DNA of 64,000 nt from JAPSGM01 sp963777045. Its GTDB lineage: Bacteria > Chloroflexota > Limnocylindria > QHBO01. The stretch covers positions 310,001-374,000 of the forward strand of contig CAVZPD010000009.1 of NCBI GenBank assembly GCA_963777045.1, given 5' to 3'. The position numbers and the translations under genes are program-made. Shown here piece after piece: positions 18,025-27,553 of this stretch. Each line of letters begins with the position of its first letter. Position 1 is the stretch's first letter. Under the pieces are notes generated by a model, which worked only from the letters and a program-made list of their open reading frames with translations, had not been told where the DNA came from and searched no databases.

Positions 18025-18947
18025 CGCTCGTGCTCGGCATGGGTCAGCCGGGCCCCGGCGGTGTCGAAGCGCAGGCGCGTGGCCATGCCGGGCAGCCCGG
18101 CGGCGTTCCACGCCTTCTCGACCGAATGGGCCGTGATGGGCGAGTCGCAGATGGCGATCACGCTGGGCCCCGCGCCGGAAAGCGCCGCTCCCGCAGCCCC
18201 ATGATCGTAGGCGGCGTCCATCAGCTCGGCCGCGCCAGCCAGGTGCGGCAGGCGGTACTGCTGGTGCAGGCGGTCGTCCATGGCCCGGCGCAGCAGCGAC
18301 GCGTCGCCGGACATGATCGCCGTGGCCAGCAGCGCGCTGCGAGCCGCCTGGCGCGTGGCATCGGCGTGCGACACCGTCCGCGGCAGTGCCGCCGCATCTC
18401 CTCGGTGCGGCTCTCCGCCGATGCAATGAAGACGACGGATCCAGCCATCCGGACGCGGAAGCGGCGCACGAGCGGCGGCCCCTCGCCGTCGCCGGCCACC
18501 GCCAGGGCGAAGCCGCCGTAGATCGCCGCAGCCACGTTGTCCGGGTGGCCCTCCAGCTCGGCGGCCAGCCCGAGCAGGCGTCCGCCGGCGGCGCGTTGCG
18601 GCCCATGCTGGCGCCCAGCAGCAGTCCGGCCACGATCGCCGCCGCCGAGCTCCCAGCCCGCGGGCGGCGGGGATCATGCTGCTCACCTCGATCCGCCAGG
18701 CGCCGCTGCCGGACGGGAGCCGTGCGCCGCGCGCAACCCCTCGCGGAAGGCGCGGATCACCAGGTTCTGGTCCGGGTCCCCGCTGGCTCGCGGCGCCCTC
18801 GCCGCGAGCGTTCAGCAGGATCCCCGCCTCGTCCCCGTGGTACAGCTCGGCGCGCAGCTTCAGGCTCAGGGCGGCGGCGAACGCGTCGAAGCCGGAGCCC
18901 AGGTTCGCGCTGCTGGCGGGAACGTCGACCGAGGCGATGGGTGGCAT
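18021..18947 (-). CDS. thrB: Homoserine kinase, frameshifted
   Basis: GHMP-family kinase that phosphorylates homoserine on the way to threonine. The N-terminal substrate motif VDVPASSANLGSGFDAFAAA is complete. The ATP motif is seen as MIPAARGLG, and the third GHMP motif is GAALSGAGPSVIAICDS near the C-terminus. Breaks fall near 18790, 18665 and 18400. The ATG at 18947 (MPPIASVDVPASSANLG) matches the family. Aspartate-kinase, thrC and a threonine deaminase gene are nearby in the window, but not in this operon. Confidence 0.88.
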   Translation of the reverse strand: MPPIASVDVPASSANLGSGFDAFAAALSLKLRAELYHGDEAGILLNARGEGAASQRGPGPEPGDPRLPRGVARGARLPSGSGAWRIEVSSMIPAARGLGARRRRSWPDCCWAPAWAATRRRRTPARAGRRAGGPPGQRGCGDLRRLRPGGGRRRRGAAARAPLPRPDGWIRRLHCIGGEPHRGDAAALPRTVSHADATRQAARSALLATAIMSGDASLLRRAMDDRLHQQYRLPHLAGAAELMDAAYDHGAAGAALSGAGPSVIAICDSPITAHSVEKAWNAAGLPGMATRLRFDTAGARLTHAEHER

Positions 18948-18993
18948 TGCCGGCCGAGTATAGGAAGCGTCGCCGGGAACCTTGCCATGCACC

Positions 18994-19563
18994 TCAGCGG
19001 GCAGGGCCACCCGGCATGGCGGAAAAACCGACCAGGTGGTCGTTGACCATCCGGCCGACTGCATGAAGGCGTAGGCGATGGTCGGGCCCACGAAGCGGAA
19101 GCCGCGGCCCCGCAGGTCGGCGGAGAGGGCGCGCGAGGCATCGGTCTCGGTCGGCACCTCGGCCAGTGGGGCCCGGGGTTCTGCACGGGCCCGCCGCCCA
19201 CGAAGGACCACAGGTGGTCGCCGGCGAGCCGACCTCATCGGCCAGCCGCAGCCAGGCCCGGGCGTTGCCGATGGCGGCGCTCACCTTGGCCCGGTTGCGC
19301 ACGATGCCGGCATCGGCCAGCAGGCGGTCCACATCGGCCTCGCCGAAGGCGGCCACCCGGACCGGGTCGAAGCCATCGAAAGCGCGGCGGTAGCCTCGCG
19401 CTTGCGCAGGATGGTGATCCAGGCCAGCCCCGCCTGGGCGCCCTCCAGGATCAGCAGCTCGAAGAGGGCGCGGTCATCGCGCAGCGGGACGCCCCACTCG
19501 GAGTCGTGGTAACGGTGTAGAGCGGGTCGCCCTCCGCCCCACGGGCAGCGCTCGTGCCGTCAG
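18994..19563 (-). CDS. tag: DNA-3-methyladenine glycosylase I (Tag-like), frameshifted
   Basis: Repairs alkylated DNA by removing 3-methyladenine. Family pieces are ERCPWG at the N-terminus, SEWGVPLRDDRALFELLILE, GAQAGLAWITILRKRE, FGEADVDRLLADAGIVRNRAK and GFRFVGPTIAYAFMQS. The end is GMVNDHLVGFSAMPGG. They lie in three frames, with breaks near 19510, 19380, 19230, 19180 and 19050. The start is approximate, in the region of 19563. It precedes thrB on the same strand. Confidence 0.78.
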
Positions 19564-19643
19564 CCGCGAAGGGCGCGAGCCAAGCGCCACGCCTCCGGGA
19601 GCACCCGGCAACGCAGGCGCGGAGCGGCGGTCCTGCGACGCAC

Positions 19644-19983
19644 CTACTCCCGCTTGCCGGCGCGGTAGGCGATCACCTCCACCTTCTCCAGGGTGATCAG
19701 CCCTTCGCCGACCATCTCGTTCAGCTCCGGCAGGACGGCGCGGATCCGCTCCTCGGGTCGACCACCTCGATCAGGATCGGCAGGTCCTCGGAGAGCCGCA
19801 GCAGCCGGGTGGTGTGCAGGCGCGCGTGGGCGCCGAAGCCCTCGATCCCGCGCAGCACGGTGGCCGGCCAGCCCGAGCTCGCGCAAGCCGCTGCACGATC
19901 GCCTCGTACAGCGGCATGCCGTCGTGCTTGTCGCTTTCGCCGATGTAGATGCGGACCAGCAGTCCCTGCCCCTCGATCCTCAT
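19644..19983 (-). CDS. DUF190 protein, frameshifted
   Basis: Small cytoplasmic DUF190 protein. The family is often found beside fluoride exporters but has no proven activity. The N-terminus MRIEGQGLLVRIYIGESDK and MPLYEAIVQRL is in one frame. TVLRGIEGFGAHARLHTTRL and LRLSEDLPILIEVVD follow in a second. PEERIRAVLPELNEMVGEGL to the end EVIAYRAGKRE is in a third. The ATG at 19983 overlaps the crcB stop (ATGA). It therefore lies in the fluoride-riboswitch operon and is probably part of the fluoride response. Confidence 0.82.
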
Positions 19984-20352
19984 GCCAGCGCCCTCCCGAT
20001 GCCGATGCCGGCACCACCGCCGCCACGCCCAGCAGCAGCGATCCGGCCAGGTTCGCCTGCCCAGCAGCCATGCCCCGTCCTCCAGCAGCCGCCAGGACTC
20101 GAGCGCCAGGGTGCTGAAGGTGGTGTAGGAGCCGATGAAGCCGATCATCAGCGGTCCGCGCAGATCGGCCGAGAGGGCCGCGCGCTCGATCATCAGCGCG
20201 AACAGGATGCCGATCATCAGGCTGCCGGTGAGGTTGACCGCGAACGTTCCCCACGGGAACGTGCCGCGGCCGAGGCCGGTCGCCCAACCGTCGACCAGGT
20301 AGCGGGCGATGGCTCCGGCGAAGCCGCCGAGGCCGATGAGGACCAGATGCAT
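19980..20352 (-). CDS. crcB: Fluoride exporter CrcB/FluC, one or two frameshifts
   Basis: Four-helix membrane protein that works as a dual-topology dimer to export fluoride. Motifs are MHLVLIGLGGFAGAIARYLV at the start, TFPWGTFAVNLTGSLMIGIL (the conserved GTFxVN stretch) and RGPLMIGFIGSYTTFSTLALE (the fluoride-pore phenylalanine region). The last helix, ANLAGSLLLGVAAV, and the end GIGIGRALA are read after shifts near 20060 and 20010. The length is 124 residues, normal for the family. A fluoride riboswitch lies just upstream on the same strand, giving independent support. Confidence 0.93.
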
Positions 20353-20380
20353 GGCTCCTCCTGCGTGGCGTGATGATGCC

Positions 20381-20440
20381 GTAAGGAGCCATCAGCCCGC
20401 GGCCGGCCGGCGGGCGTTTGTGTGGCGAGCTCCATCGCCG
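20381..20440 (-). promoter_or_regulatory. Fluoride riboswitch (crcB RNA motif)
   Basis: Read on the minus strand, the segment begins GGCGATGGAGCTCGCC, continues with an AAACGCC segment, and closes with GGGCTGATGGCTCCT and TAC. These match the conserved GGCGAUGG...CGCC stem, the AAC-GCC core and the GGCUGAUGxCUCCUAC segment of the fluoride-sensing aptamer, with one extra T near the end. It ends about 30 bases before the crcB start, as expected for control of that gene. Fluoride binding would turn on crcB and the DUF190 gene. Confidence 0.92.
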
Positions 20441-20497
20441 TCGGCGAGGATGCTGGAGCGAGCGCTCTTCGTCAAGCGGGCCGGCCAGGGGAAGAAA

Positions 20498-20521
20498 GGG
20501 AGGTGGATCGCTCCACCTCCC
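20498..20521 (-). terminator. Hairpin followed by a T-rich stretch (likely intrinsic terminator)
   Basis: A perfect 10-bp inverted repeat, gggaggtgga/tccacctccc, with a 4-base loop. On the minus strand the stem is followed by tttcttcc, the nearest thing to a U-tract in this GC-rich region. It would end a transcript arriving from the small gene at about 20721 and insulate the fluoride-riboswitch operon. Confidence 0.6.
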
Positions 20522-20544
20522 TCTTCAGGAGTCCGTGTTCGGTC

Positions 20545-20721
20545 AGGCGCTGCCCTCGGCGAGAGGACTGCTGCGGAGTCGTCGAGCCGCAGCCGCCCCA
20601 CCTGTCGCACCCGTGCCCGCCTGCCCGTCCCGCGAGCATCCTCCGGGCGGCGGCCGCGGAGGTCATCGGCGGCGCGTCGCGAGGTGACGCTCGCGTCGGA
20701 AACGAACTGTGAGATGTACAC
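20545..20721 (-). CDS. Candidate small gene with an exceptional ribosome site, 3' end unresolved
   Basis: A near-perfect Shine-Dalgarno AAAGGAGGT lies 8 bases before a GTG at 20721 that begins (M)YISQFVSDASVTSRRAADD. In this frame the reading stays open to 20392, through the terminator-like hairpin at 20498-20521 and the fluoride riboswitch. An earlier stop after a one-base indel (for example a TGA near 20549) is more likely. No family is recognised. The call rests on the ribosome site and the downstream terminator. Confidence 0.4.
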
Positions 20722-20876
20722 CTTGGTGACCTCCTTTCGGTCGTGTGCCAACAGTCTGGGTCCCCGGATCCGAGGCACACCGTCGCTGCATCGCGAAGTC
20801 GGGCGGGACCTTCGTCGCACCCGTCGGTACGTCATTTGGACGGGGAGGCTCGCCCCGCGCGGGGTATCCTCGTCCC

Positions 20877-21544
20877 GTGCACGACGAGCCCGAGCGCATC
20901 CGGGTGATGCTGGTCGACGACCACGTGGTCGTCCGACGCGGGCTGCGCGGCTTCCTGGAGCTCCAGCCCGACATGGAGGTGGTGGGGGAGGCGGGCGACG
21001 GGGTCGAGGCGGTGGAGCTCGCCGACCGGTTCGAGCCCGACGTGATCCTGATGGACCTGCTGATGCCGCGCATGGACGGGCTGACGGCGATCGGGCGCAT
21101 CAAGGCTGCGCACCCGGTGATCGAGATCGTCGCCGTGACCAGCTTCATCGAGGAGGAGAAGGTGACCTCGGCACTGGAGGCAGGTGCCTCCGGCTACCTG
21201 CTCAAGGATGCCGATGCCGACGAGGTCGCCGCCGCGATCCGCGCGGCGCACGCGGGCGAGGTGCACCTCGACGCGGCGGTCGCCCGGCTGCTCGCGCAGC
21301 GGATGCGGTAGCGGCGCGACAGCGAGCCGGTCGAGCCGCTCACCCCGCGCGAGAAGGAGGTACTCGCGCAGCTCGGGCGTGGCGCCTCGAACAAGGAGAT
21401 CGCCCACGAGCTGTCGATCACCGAGCGTACGGCGCGCACCCACGTCAGCAATATCCTCGGCAAGCTCGGGCTCACCAGCCGGACCCAGGCCGCGCTCTGG
21501 GCCGTCGAGCACAAGCTGGTCGAACCGTCGTCCTCGGGCCATGA
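20877..21544 (+). CDS. NarL/LuxR-type response regulator interrupted by an in-frame TAG
   Basis: Two-component regulator partner of the large kinase that follows. The receiver domain is intact: VMLVDDHVVVRRGLRGFLE (acidic pocket), the phospho-aspartate in VILMDLLMPRMDGL, and the conserved lysine in GYLLKDADADEV. A TAG at 21309-21311 sits in the linker. The LuxR helix-turn-helix (LTPREKEVLAQLGRGASNK, ERTARTHVSNILGKLGLTSR) continues in the same frame afterwards. A further shift near the 3' end is needed to reach the TGA at 21542-21544, which overlaps the kinase ATG. GTG start at 20877. Confidence 0.85.
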
Positions 21545-24500
21545 CGGCCGACGCCGAGCTTCTCCAGTCCGCGGTCAGCGAGGTCGCGCGCCTGCTGCGC
21601 GCCGACGGCGCGATGATCTACCTGGTCGACGAGGCGACGGGCCAGCTCCGCTTCGCCCACGACGCGGGGATCACGGATCCGGACGCGCGCCGCCTGATCC
21701 ATGACCTGACGCTGCCGGTGGGGGTGGGGATGTTCGGCACCGCGGTCGCATCGCGGCGCATGACCGTCACGGACGACTACCCGGCCGACCAGCGTTTCAC
21801 CCACAGCGAGGTCGCGGACCGCATCGTCACCGCCGCCCGGATGCGGTCGATGGCGGTCGCGCCGCTGCTGGCCAACGGCCGGCCGATCGGCGCCTGGGCA
21901 CTACGCGTCGCGGCGCGGCCTCAGCGAGCCGCGGATCGCCTGCTGCGCGCCCTGGCCGACCCGCCGCCGCGCCATCGCCAACCAGCGGCTGGTTGCGCAG
22001 CTGGCCGCCTCCGAGGAGCGCTATCGGAACCTGGTCGAGGGCTCGCCCGACGTCGTCTGGGCCACCGACCACCGGGGACGCCTCGTCTTCCTCTCCGAGA
22101 CGGTGGAGCAGCTGACCGGGCACCGGCCGACGAGCTGCTCGGTCAGCACTGGTCGGTGATGGTCGTCCCCGAGGACCGCGAAGGCTTCCAGCGACGCTGG
22201 GACGAATCGAAGCAGCAGGGCGACGAGGAGCGTCGCGTCCGCTTCCGCATCCAGCGTGCCGACGGGACGCCGCGGACGGTCGAGCTGCGGGGCCGAGAGC
22301 GCGTCATGGCGAGCGGCATCGGCGCCCACGGCTCGATCCGGGACATCAGCGAGCTGGCGGGCCTGGAGGATGACCTGCGCGCGCAGGCGCAGGAGCTGGC
22401 GCCGCGTCGAGACCAGCAGACGGTGGCACGCGATCAGCGCGCCGCATCGCCGCGATGGAACGCGATCGGGAGGTGCTGCAGCAGGTGGTCGACGCCGCAA
22501 AGCGGCTGCTCGTCTCGGATGGCGCCCACCTCACCCTGCTCGACCCGGATGAGGCCGAACCTGCGGCCGCACGTCGTCGCCGGCGGCGTCGACGGACGCG
22601 GCGCGCGTGGCTTGCCGGCGCAGGAGCGCTTCCCGATCGGCGGCGGGATCAACGGCCTGGCCGCGCAGACCGGCGTGCCGGTCTGGACGGACGACTACCG
22701 GGTCGACCCGCGGATGCCGCACACCGAGGATGACTCGCCGGACCGGCTGGACCTGGGTGCCATGGCGGTCGCGCCACTGCGCGGGGTGCGCGGCGAGATC
22801 ATCGGCACGCTCGCCATCTCGTACCGGGATCCGCGCGAGTCACGCCCGCGAGATCGCGCTGCTGGAGGGGCTGGCCGGGCAGGCCGCGATCGCTGCGCGC
22901 AACGCCGGCCTGTACGCGAAGCTGCGCGACAGCGAGCGCCGCTATCGACTCCTCGTCGACCACTCGCCCGACCAGGTCTTCGAGACCGATGCGCAGGGCC
23001 GTCTGACCTACCTCTCGTCAGCGAGCGAACAGCTGACGGGCCGGGATCCCGCCGAGCTGGTCGGCCATCCCTTCGCCGACGTCGTTGTCCCGGAGCAGCG
23101 CGATGAGCTGGACGCCACCTTCGCTCGCTTCCGCGAGCAGCCGCAGGTCGAGCAGCGCAGCGAATTCGTCTTCCTGCGGCGCGACGGTTCTCGAGTGCCG
23201 GTCGAGACCGTGGCCCTGGACGGGTCGACGACGACGGTGCCTTCGCTGGCATCCACGGATCGACGCGCGACATCAGCGAGCGGGCTCGGCTCGAGGCGAG
23301 CCTGCGCCAGCAGGCGGAAGAGCTGTCGCGTTCCGTCGACGCGCAGCGCACGCTTGCCGAGATCGCGGCCGAGATCAGCTCCATCCGCGACCCGGTCGGC
23401 GTGCTGCGCCGGACCGTCACGGCGGCGAGGCGGCTGCTGGGCGGTGACCACGCGGTGATCAACCTGGAATCGCGCACCGCCCAGGCGCTGGCACGGAGGA
23501 GACCGAAGCTGATCGATCCGGGCGCCATTCCCGTCGGGGTCGGCCTGGCCGGGACCGCAATCTGCCAGAGCCGCGTGCTGTGGACCGGGGACTACCTGGC
23601 GGACATTCGTTCGTGCATCGGAAGAGGCCGATGCGTGGATTCGCGAGCACGGCTATCGCTCCCAGATCTCGGCGCCGCTGCACCAGGAGGAAGGGCCGAT
23701 CGGCGCCCTGACCGTCTACGCGAAGGCAACCGACGCGTTCGACGAGGCGGATGCCGAGCTGCTCGACGCGCTGGCCGGGCACGCCGCCATCGTGCAGACC
23801 AACGCCCGCCTCTACGCCGAGACCCAGCAGGCGGCCGAGGAACTGGCACACCTGGTCGAGGCGCAGCGCTCGCTGTCCGCGATCGCCGCGCAGATCAGCG
23901 CGATCCGCGACCCGTCGGTCGTCCTGCAGCGGACCGTGGACGAGGCGCGTCGGCTGCTCGGAGCCGACCTGGCCACATCAACCCACTCGACACCGGAACC
24001 AACCGCCTCGAATGGGCGGTCGCCTACTCCCCGGCCGATCAGCCGCTGGATGACGTGGTCGTGACGCCCGGCCCCGGGGTCTCCGGGACCGCCCTCGCCG
24101 AGCGCCGCGTGGTCCGCACGGGGACTACCTTAGGGACGCAGCCTTCGAGCACAGCCCGGAGCTGGATGCGTACATCGCCCGCCGCGGCATGGTCTCGATG
24201 ATGTCCGCGCCGCTGGTCGCAGGCGACCAGCCGATCGGAACGCTCACCGTGCAGGCGGCACGCCTGATGCCTTCAGCGAGGACGACGCGCAGCTGCTGGA
24301 TGCGCTCGCCGCACAGGCGGCCGTGGCGATCACCAACGCGCGGCTGCTCGAGCAGATGCAGGGCTCGGAGCGGCGCTACCGGCACCTGGTGGAGCATTCC
24401 CCGGACCTGGTCTGGTCGGTGGATGCGGACGGCATCTTCACCTACCTGGGTGAGGCGCTGGAGCGGATGACCGGATTCCGCCGCGAGGAGCTGGTGGGCC

Positions 24501-25396
24501 GTCACTGGGGCGAACTGGTCGTTGCAACGTCGATGGATGATGCCCAGCGCGCCTGGGCCACCGTCCAGGAGCGCCCGGACGAGGAGCTGCAGCTGCGCGT
24601 GGTCCTGCGACAGGTGGGCGGGGGCGGCAGGCCGCCGAGGTGAACATGGTGGCCACCACCGTCGACGGCCGCTTCGCCGGCGCGCAGGGCTCGATCCGCG
24701 ACATCCGGGAGCGAGAGCGGCTGGAGGCGGACCTGCGCAGCCAGGCCGCCGCGATCGCCGCCAACGAGGAGCGGGCCAACCTGGCGCGCGAGCTCCACGA
24801 CTCGGTGACGCAGGCGCTCTTCAGCATGGGCCTCACGGCGCGCGCGCTGGAGCTGCTGCTCGACCGCGACCCGGAGGCCGCGCGCGAGAAGCTGGCGGAG
24901 CTGCGGGACCTGCAGAAGGACGCCCTGGCCGAGATGCGGACGCTCATCTTCGAGCTGCGACCCCAGGGACTCGAGACCGACGGGCTGGCGCAGGCGCTCC
25001 GCAACCACGCGGCCGCGGTGCAGGGCCGGACCGGGCTGGCCGTGGCCGTGGAGATCGAGATGGACGAGCGGCTGCCGCTCCACGTAGAGGAGGCGCTCTA
25101 CCGCGTCGCGCAGGAGGCGCTGCACAACGTGGTGAAGCACGCCAACGCCGAGAACGCGCGCATCGCCCTGCGGCGTCGGCCGCGAGCTGCGCCTGACCGT
25201 GGAGGACGACGGCATCGGCTTCGACCCGGGCGACGTCCCACGCGGCCACCTGGGCCTGGTGGGCATGGGTCAGCGCGCGGAACGCATCGGGGCCGAGCTC
25301 GAGATCTCGCGCCGGCCGGGGGGTGGAACGCGGGTGCGTGTGACGCTGCCGCTCGCGACGATGGCCGGCACGCCAGAGGCCGCAACGGCGCAATGA
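21541..25396 (+). CDS. Very large multi-GAF/PAS sensor histidine kinase (NarX/DegS type), many frameshifts
   Basis: A soluble sensor of about 1,285 residues. Domain order as read across frames: GAF (LLRADGAMIYLVDEATGQL), PAS (RYRNLVEGSPDVVWATDHRG), GAF (RFPIGGGINGLAAQTGVPVW), PAS (RYRLLVDHSPDQVFETDAQG), GAF, GAF (LLDALAGHAAIVQTNARLY) and PAS (RYRHLVEHSPDLVWSVDADG). The transmitter follows, with HisKA_3 phospho-acceptor ELHDSVTQALFSMGL and an HATPase (EALHNVVKHANAENARIAL, VEDDGIGFDPGD, GLVGMGQRAERIGAELEIS). There is no membrane segment, so it senses cytoplasmic signals. About ten single-base breaks occur. The ATG overlaps the regulator stop. Confidence 0.87.
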
Positions 25397-25459
25397 CGTA
25401 GGCGCATCCCCCGTTCGCCCGATGCTCCGGGAGCGCTGCCGCGCAGATCATGGGGGCCG

Positions 25460-25846
25460 ATGGATACGAACGATCACGCGGACAGAATTGGCAACGACGG
25501 CGTGCTGGTCGTGGACGCCGATCGCCGCGTCCAGCAGTCGGTGGCCGAGGTGCTCCGCGCTGCTGGCCTGAACGTCGTCGGCATGGCCGGCGACGTACGC
25601 TCCGCGATGGAGCTGATGGCGGACCTGCTTCCCGGCGTTCTGGTGGTGGATCTGCGCCTGCCCGACCCCGAGGCGGGCGCGTCGCTCATGTCGAGCGTGG
25701 CGCTGGGCTGGCCCGGGACACGGATCGTGGTCATGGGGTGGCCCGGCGGCGAGCGCGCTGACGCGCCGCGGGCCCATGCCTACGTCTCGAAGTCCGCGGA
25801 ACCAGAGGACTTCGTTTCGGCCACCATCGCCGCCTGCGGCTGCTGA
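25460..25846 (+). CDS. Stand-alone receiver-domain protein
   Basis: A REC-only protein of 128 residues. The acidic pocket is VLVVDADRRVQQSVAEVL, the phospho-aspartate is in VLVVDLRLPDPEAG and the conserved lysine is in AYVSKSAEPEDFV. No output domain follows. It may pass phosphate between kinases or act on a partner protein. It lies 63 bases after the giant kinase and is the only unbroken gene in this part of the window. Confidence 0.85.
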   Translation: MDTNDHADRIGNDGVLVVDADRRVQQSVAEVLRAAGLNVVGMAGDVRSAMELMADLLPGVLVVDLRLPDPEAGASLMSSVALGWPGTRIVVMGWPGGERADAPRAHAYVSKSAEPEDFVSATIAACGC

Positions 25847-25916
25847 CCGAGCGCCGCGGGCCGCCGCTTGCCGCGCATGGCATGATCCGCCGGTGCAGGC
25901 CCGCCTACCGGCACCC

Positions 25917-27553
25917 ATGGCTGCGATCCTCGCCGTCATTCATAATGGCTCGCTGCGGCGCGTCCTGCTGGCCTACATCGGCTTCTCGATGGCCGAGTGG
26001 GGGAGCTGGATCGCGATCCTGGTCTATGCCTATGAGCGCGGGGGCGCCGCCGAGAGCGGGTTCGCGGCCCTCGTCCAGCTGGCGCCCTCGGCCATCGTGG
26101 CGCCGATCGCCGCCTCGGTCGGCGACCACCTCCGCCGCGAGCGTGCGCTCCTGCTCGCCTACCTCGCCCAGGCAGCCGCGATGGCGCTCACCGCCGCGGC
26201 ACTGCTGGCAGCCGTACCGTCACCGGTCGTCTACTCGCCGCGGCCGTCGCGGCGACGAGCGTGACGCTGACGCGGCCGATCCAGGCCGCCATCCTGCCGT
26301 CGCTGTCGCGCACGCCGGCCGAGCTGACCGCCGCGAACGTGGCCGACGGCAGCGTCGAGACGGTGGCGATCGTGGTCGGCCCGATCCTGGCTGGCCTGAC
26401 GCTGGCGGTCGCCGGACCGGCGCGGTCTTCGTCGGCGCCGCGCTGGTCTCGTGGCGGGCGCGCCCTGGTGGCCGGCATTCGATCCGCGGGCCGCGAGCGG
26501 CCCGCCGGAGGTCCGCGACGGCTGGCGCGGCGTGGCCGAGGCGCTCGGCGGCTTCGGCGTCCTGGTCGCGGAGCCGCGGCCGCGGCGGTGCTGGGCCTGC
26601 TGGGCGCCGCCGCGGTGCTGGGGGGGACGCTCGACGTGCTGCTGGTGGTGCTCGCGGTGGACCTGCTGCTCATCGGCGACAGCGGGGGTGGGCTACCTCA
26701 ACGCGGCGCTCGGCGTCGGCGGGCTGGTCGGTGCCGGGATGCGCCGTGCTGCTCATCGGGCGTGCCCGGCTGGCGGCACCGTTCGCCGCCGGCATCGGCC
26801 TGTTGTCGATCGCCCGTGACGCTGGTCGGCGTGGGCCGGCGTGGTCGTGGCCCTGGTGCTGATCGCCGCCGCCGGCATCGGCCGGGTGGTGATGGATGTG
26901 GCCGGCCGGACGCTGCTGCAGCGCGTCGCGCCCGAGCATTTCCTGGCGCGAACCTTCGGCGTGCTGGAGGGGCTGCACATGGCTGCCCTGGCGGTCGGCA
27001 GCGTTCGCGGCGCCGCTGCTGATCCTCCTCGCCGGTGACCAGGGAGCCTTCGTGATTCCGGGCGGCGCGGTGGTGTCGTGGCGCTGCTGTGGCGTGCCGC
27101 TCGCTGGGCCGGATCGACAGCGTCGGCCTGGCGCGGCCGCGCGAGCTCGGCCTGCTGCGCGCCCTTCCGATCTTCGCGCCGCTCGGGACGGTGGAGCTGG
27201 AGCAGCTGGCCGTCAACCTGTGCCGGTGCACGCGCATGCCGGCGGCGCGATGATTCGCCAGGGCCAGAAGGGGGATCATTTCTACATCGTGGTCAGCGGC
27301 GAGGTGGAAGTGACGATCGACGGACGCACCGTGCGCCAGCTCGGCGCCGGCGACTCGTTCGGCGAGATCGCCCTGCTCCGAACGTGCCGCGCACCGCGAC
27401 GGTCAGCGCGCTGGAGCAGCAGCTCCTGTCGCTCGAGCGCGGCGCCTTCCTGGAGGCGGTCACCGGCCAGCCCGCGAGCCAGCAGCGCGGCCGAGGCCGT
27501 CGGTGCGAGGGCACCTGGGCACCCCCGCGGAGGATGCCGATGCGCGCGCGTGA
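25917..27553 (+). CDS. MFS transporter fused to a cyclic-nucleotide-binding domain, frameshifted
   Basis: The N-terminal 400 or so residues are a major-facilitator-like membrane domain (VLLAYIGFSMAEWGSWIAIL, PSAIVAPIAASVGDHLRRER, LGLLGAAAVLGGTLDVLLVV, MDVAGRTLLQRVAPEHFLAR). The C-terminus is a cyclic-nucleotide-binding fold (MIRQGQKGDHFYIVVSGEVE, GAGDSFGEIALL, RTATVSALEQQLLSLERGAF). The phosphate-binding GEIALL segment is present. Breaks occur near 26235, 26420, 26520, 26690, 26755, 26830, 27010, 27100, 27210 and 27385. The start is the ATG at 25917 (MAAILAVIHNGSLRRVLL). The stop overlaps the next gene. Confidence 0.82.

Noticed and set aside
19771..20352. Apparent CrcB-DUF190 fusion protein in one reading frame
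   Set aside because: The frame joins the two only because of indels. The native CrcB end (GIGIGRALA) and an ATGA overlap with the DUF190 start are visible in other frames.
21309..21311. Programmed read-through or pyrrolysine at the TAG in the response regulator
   Set aside because: There is no read-through signal or pyl gene in the window. A single-base error or simple nonsense change is far more likely given the surrounding error load.
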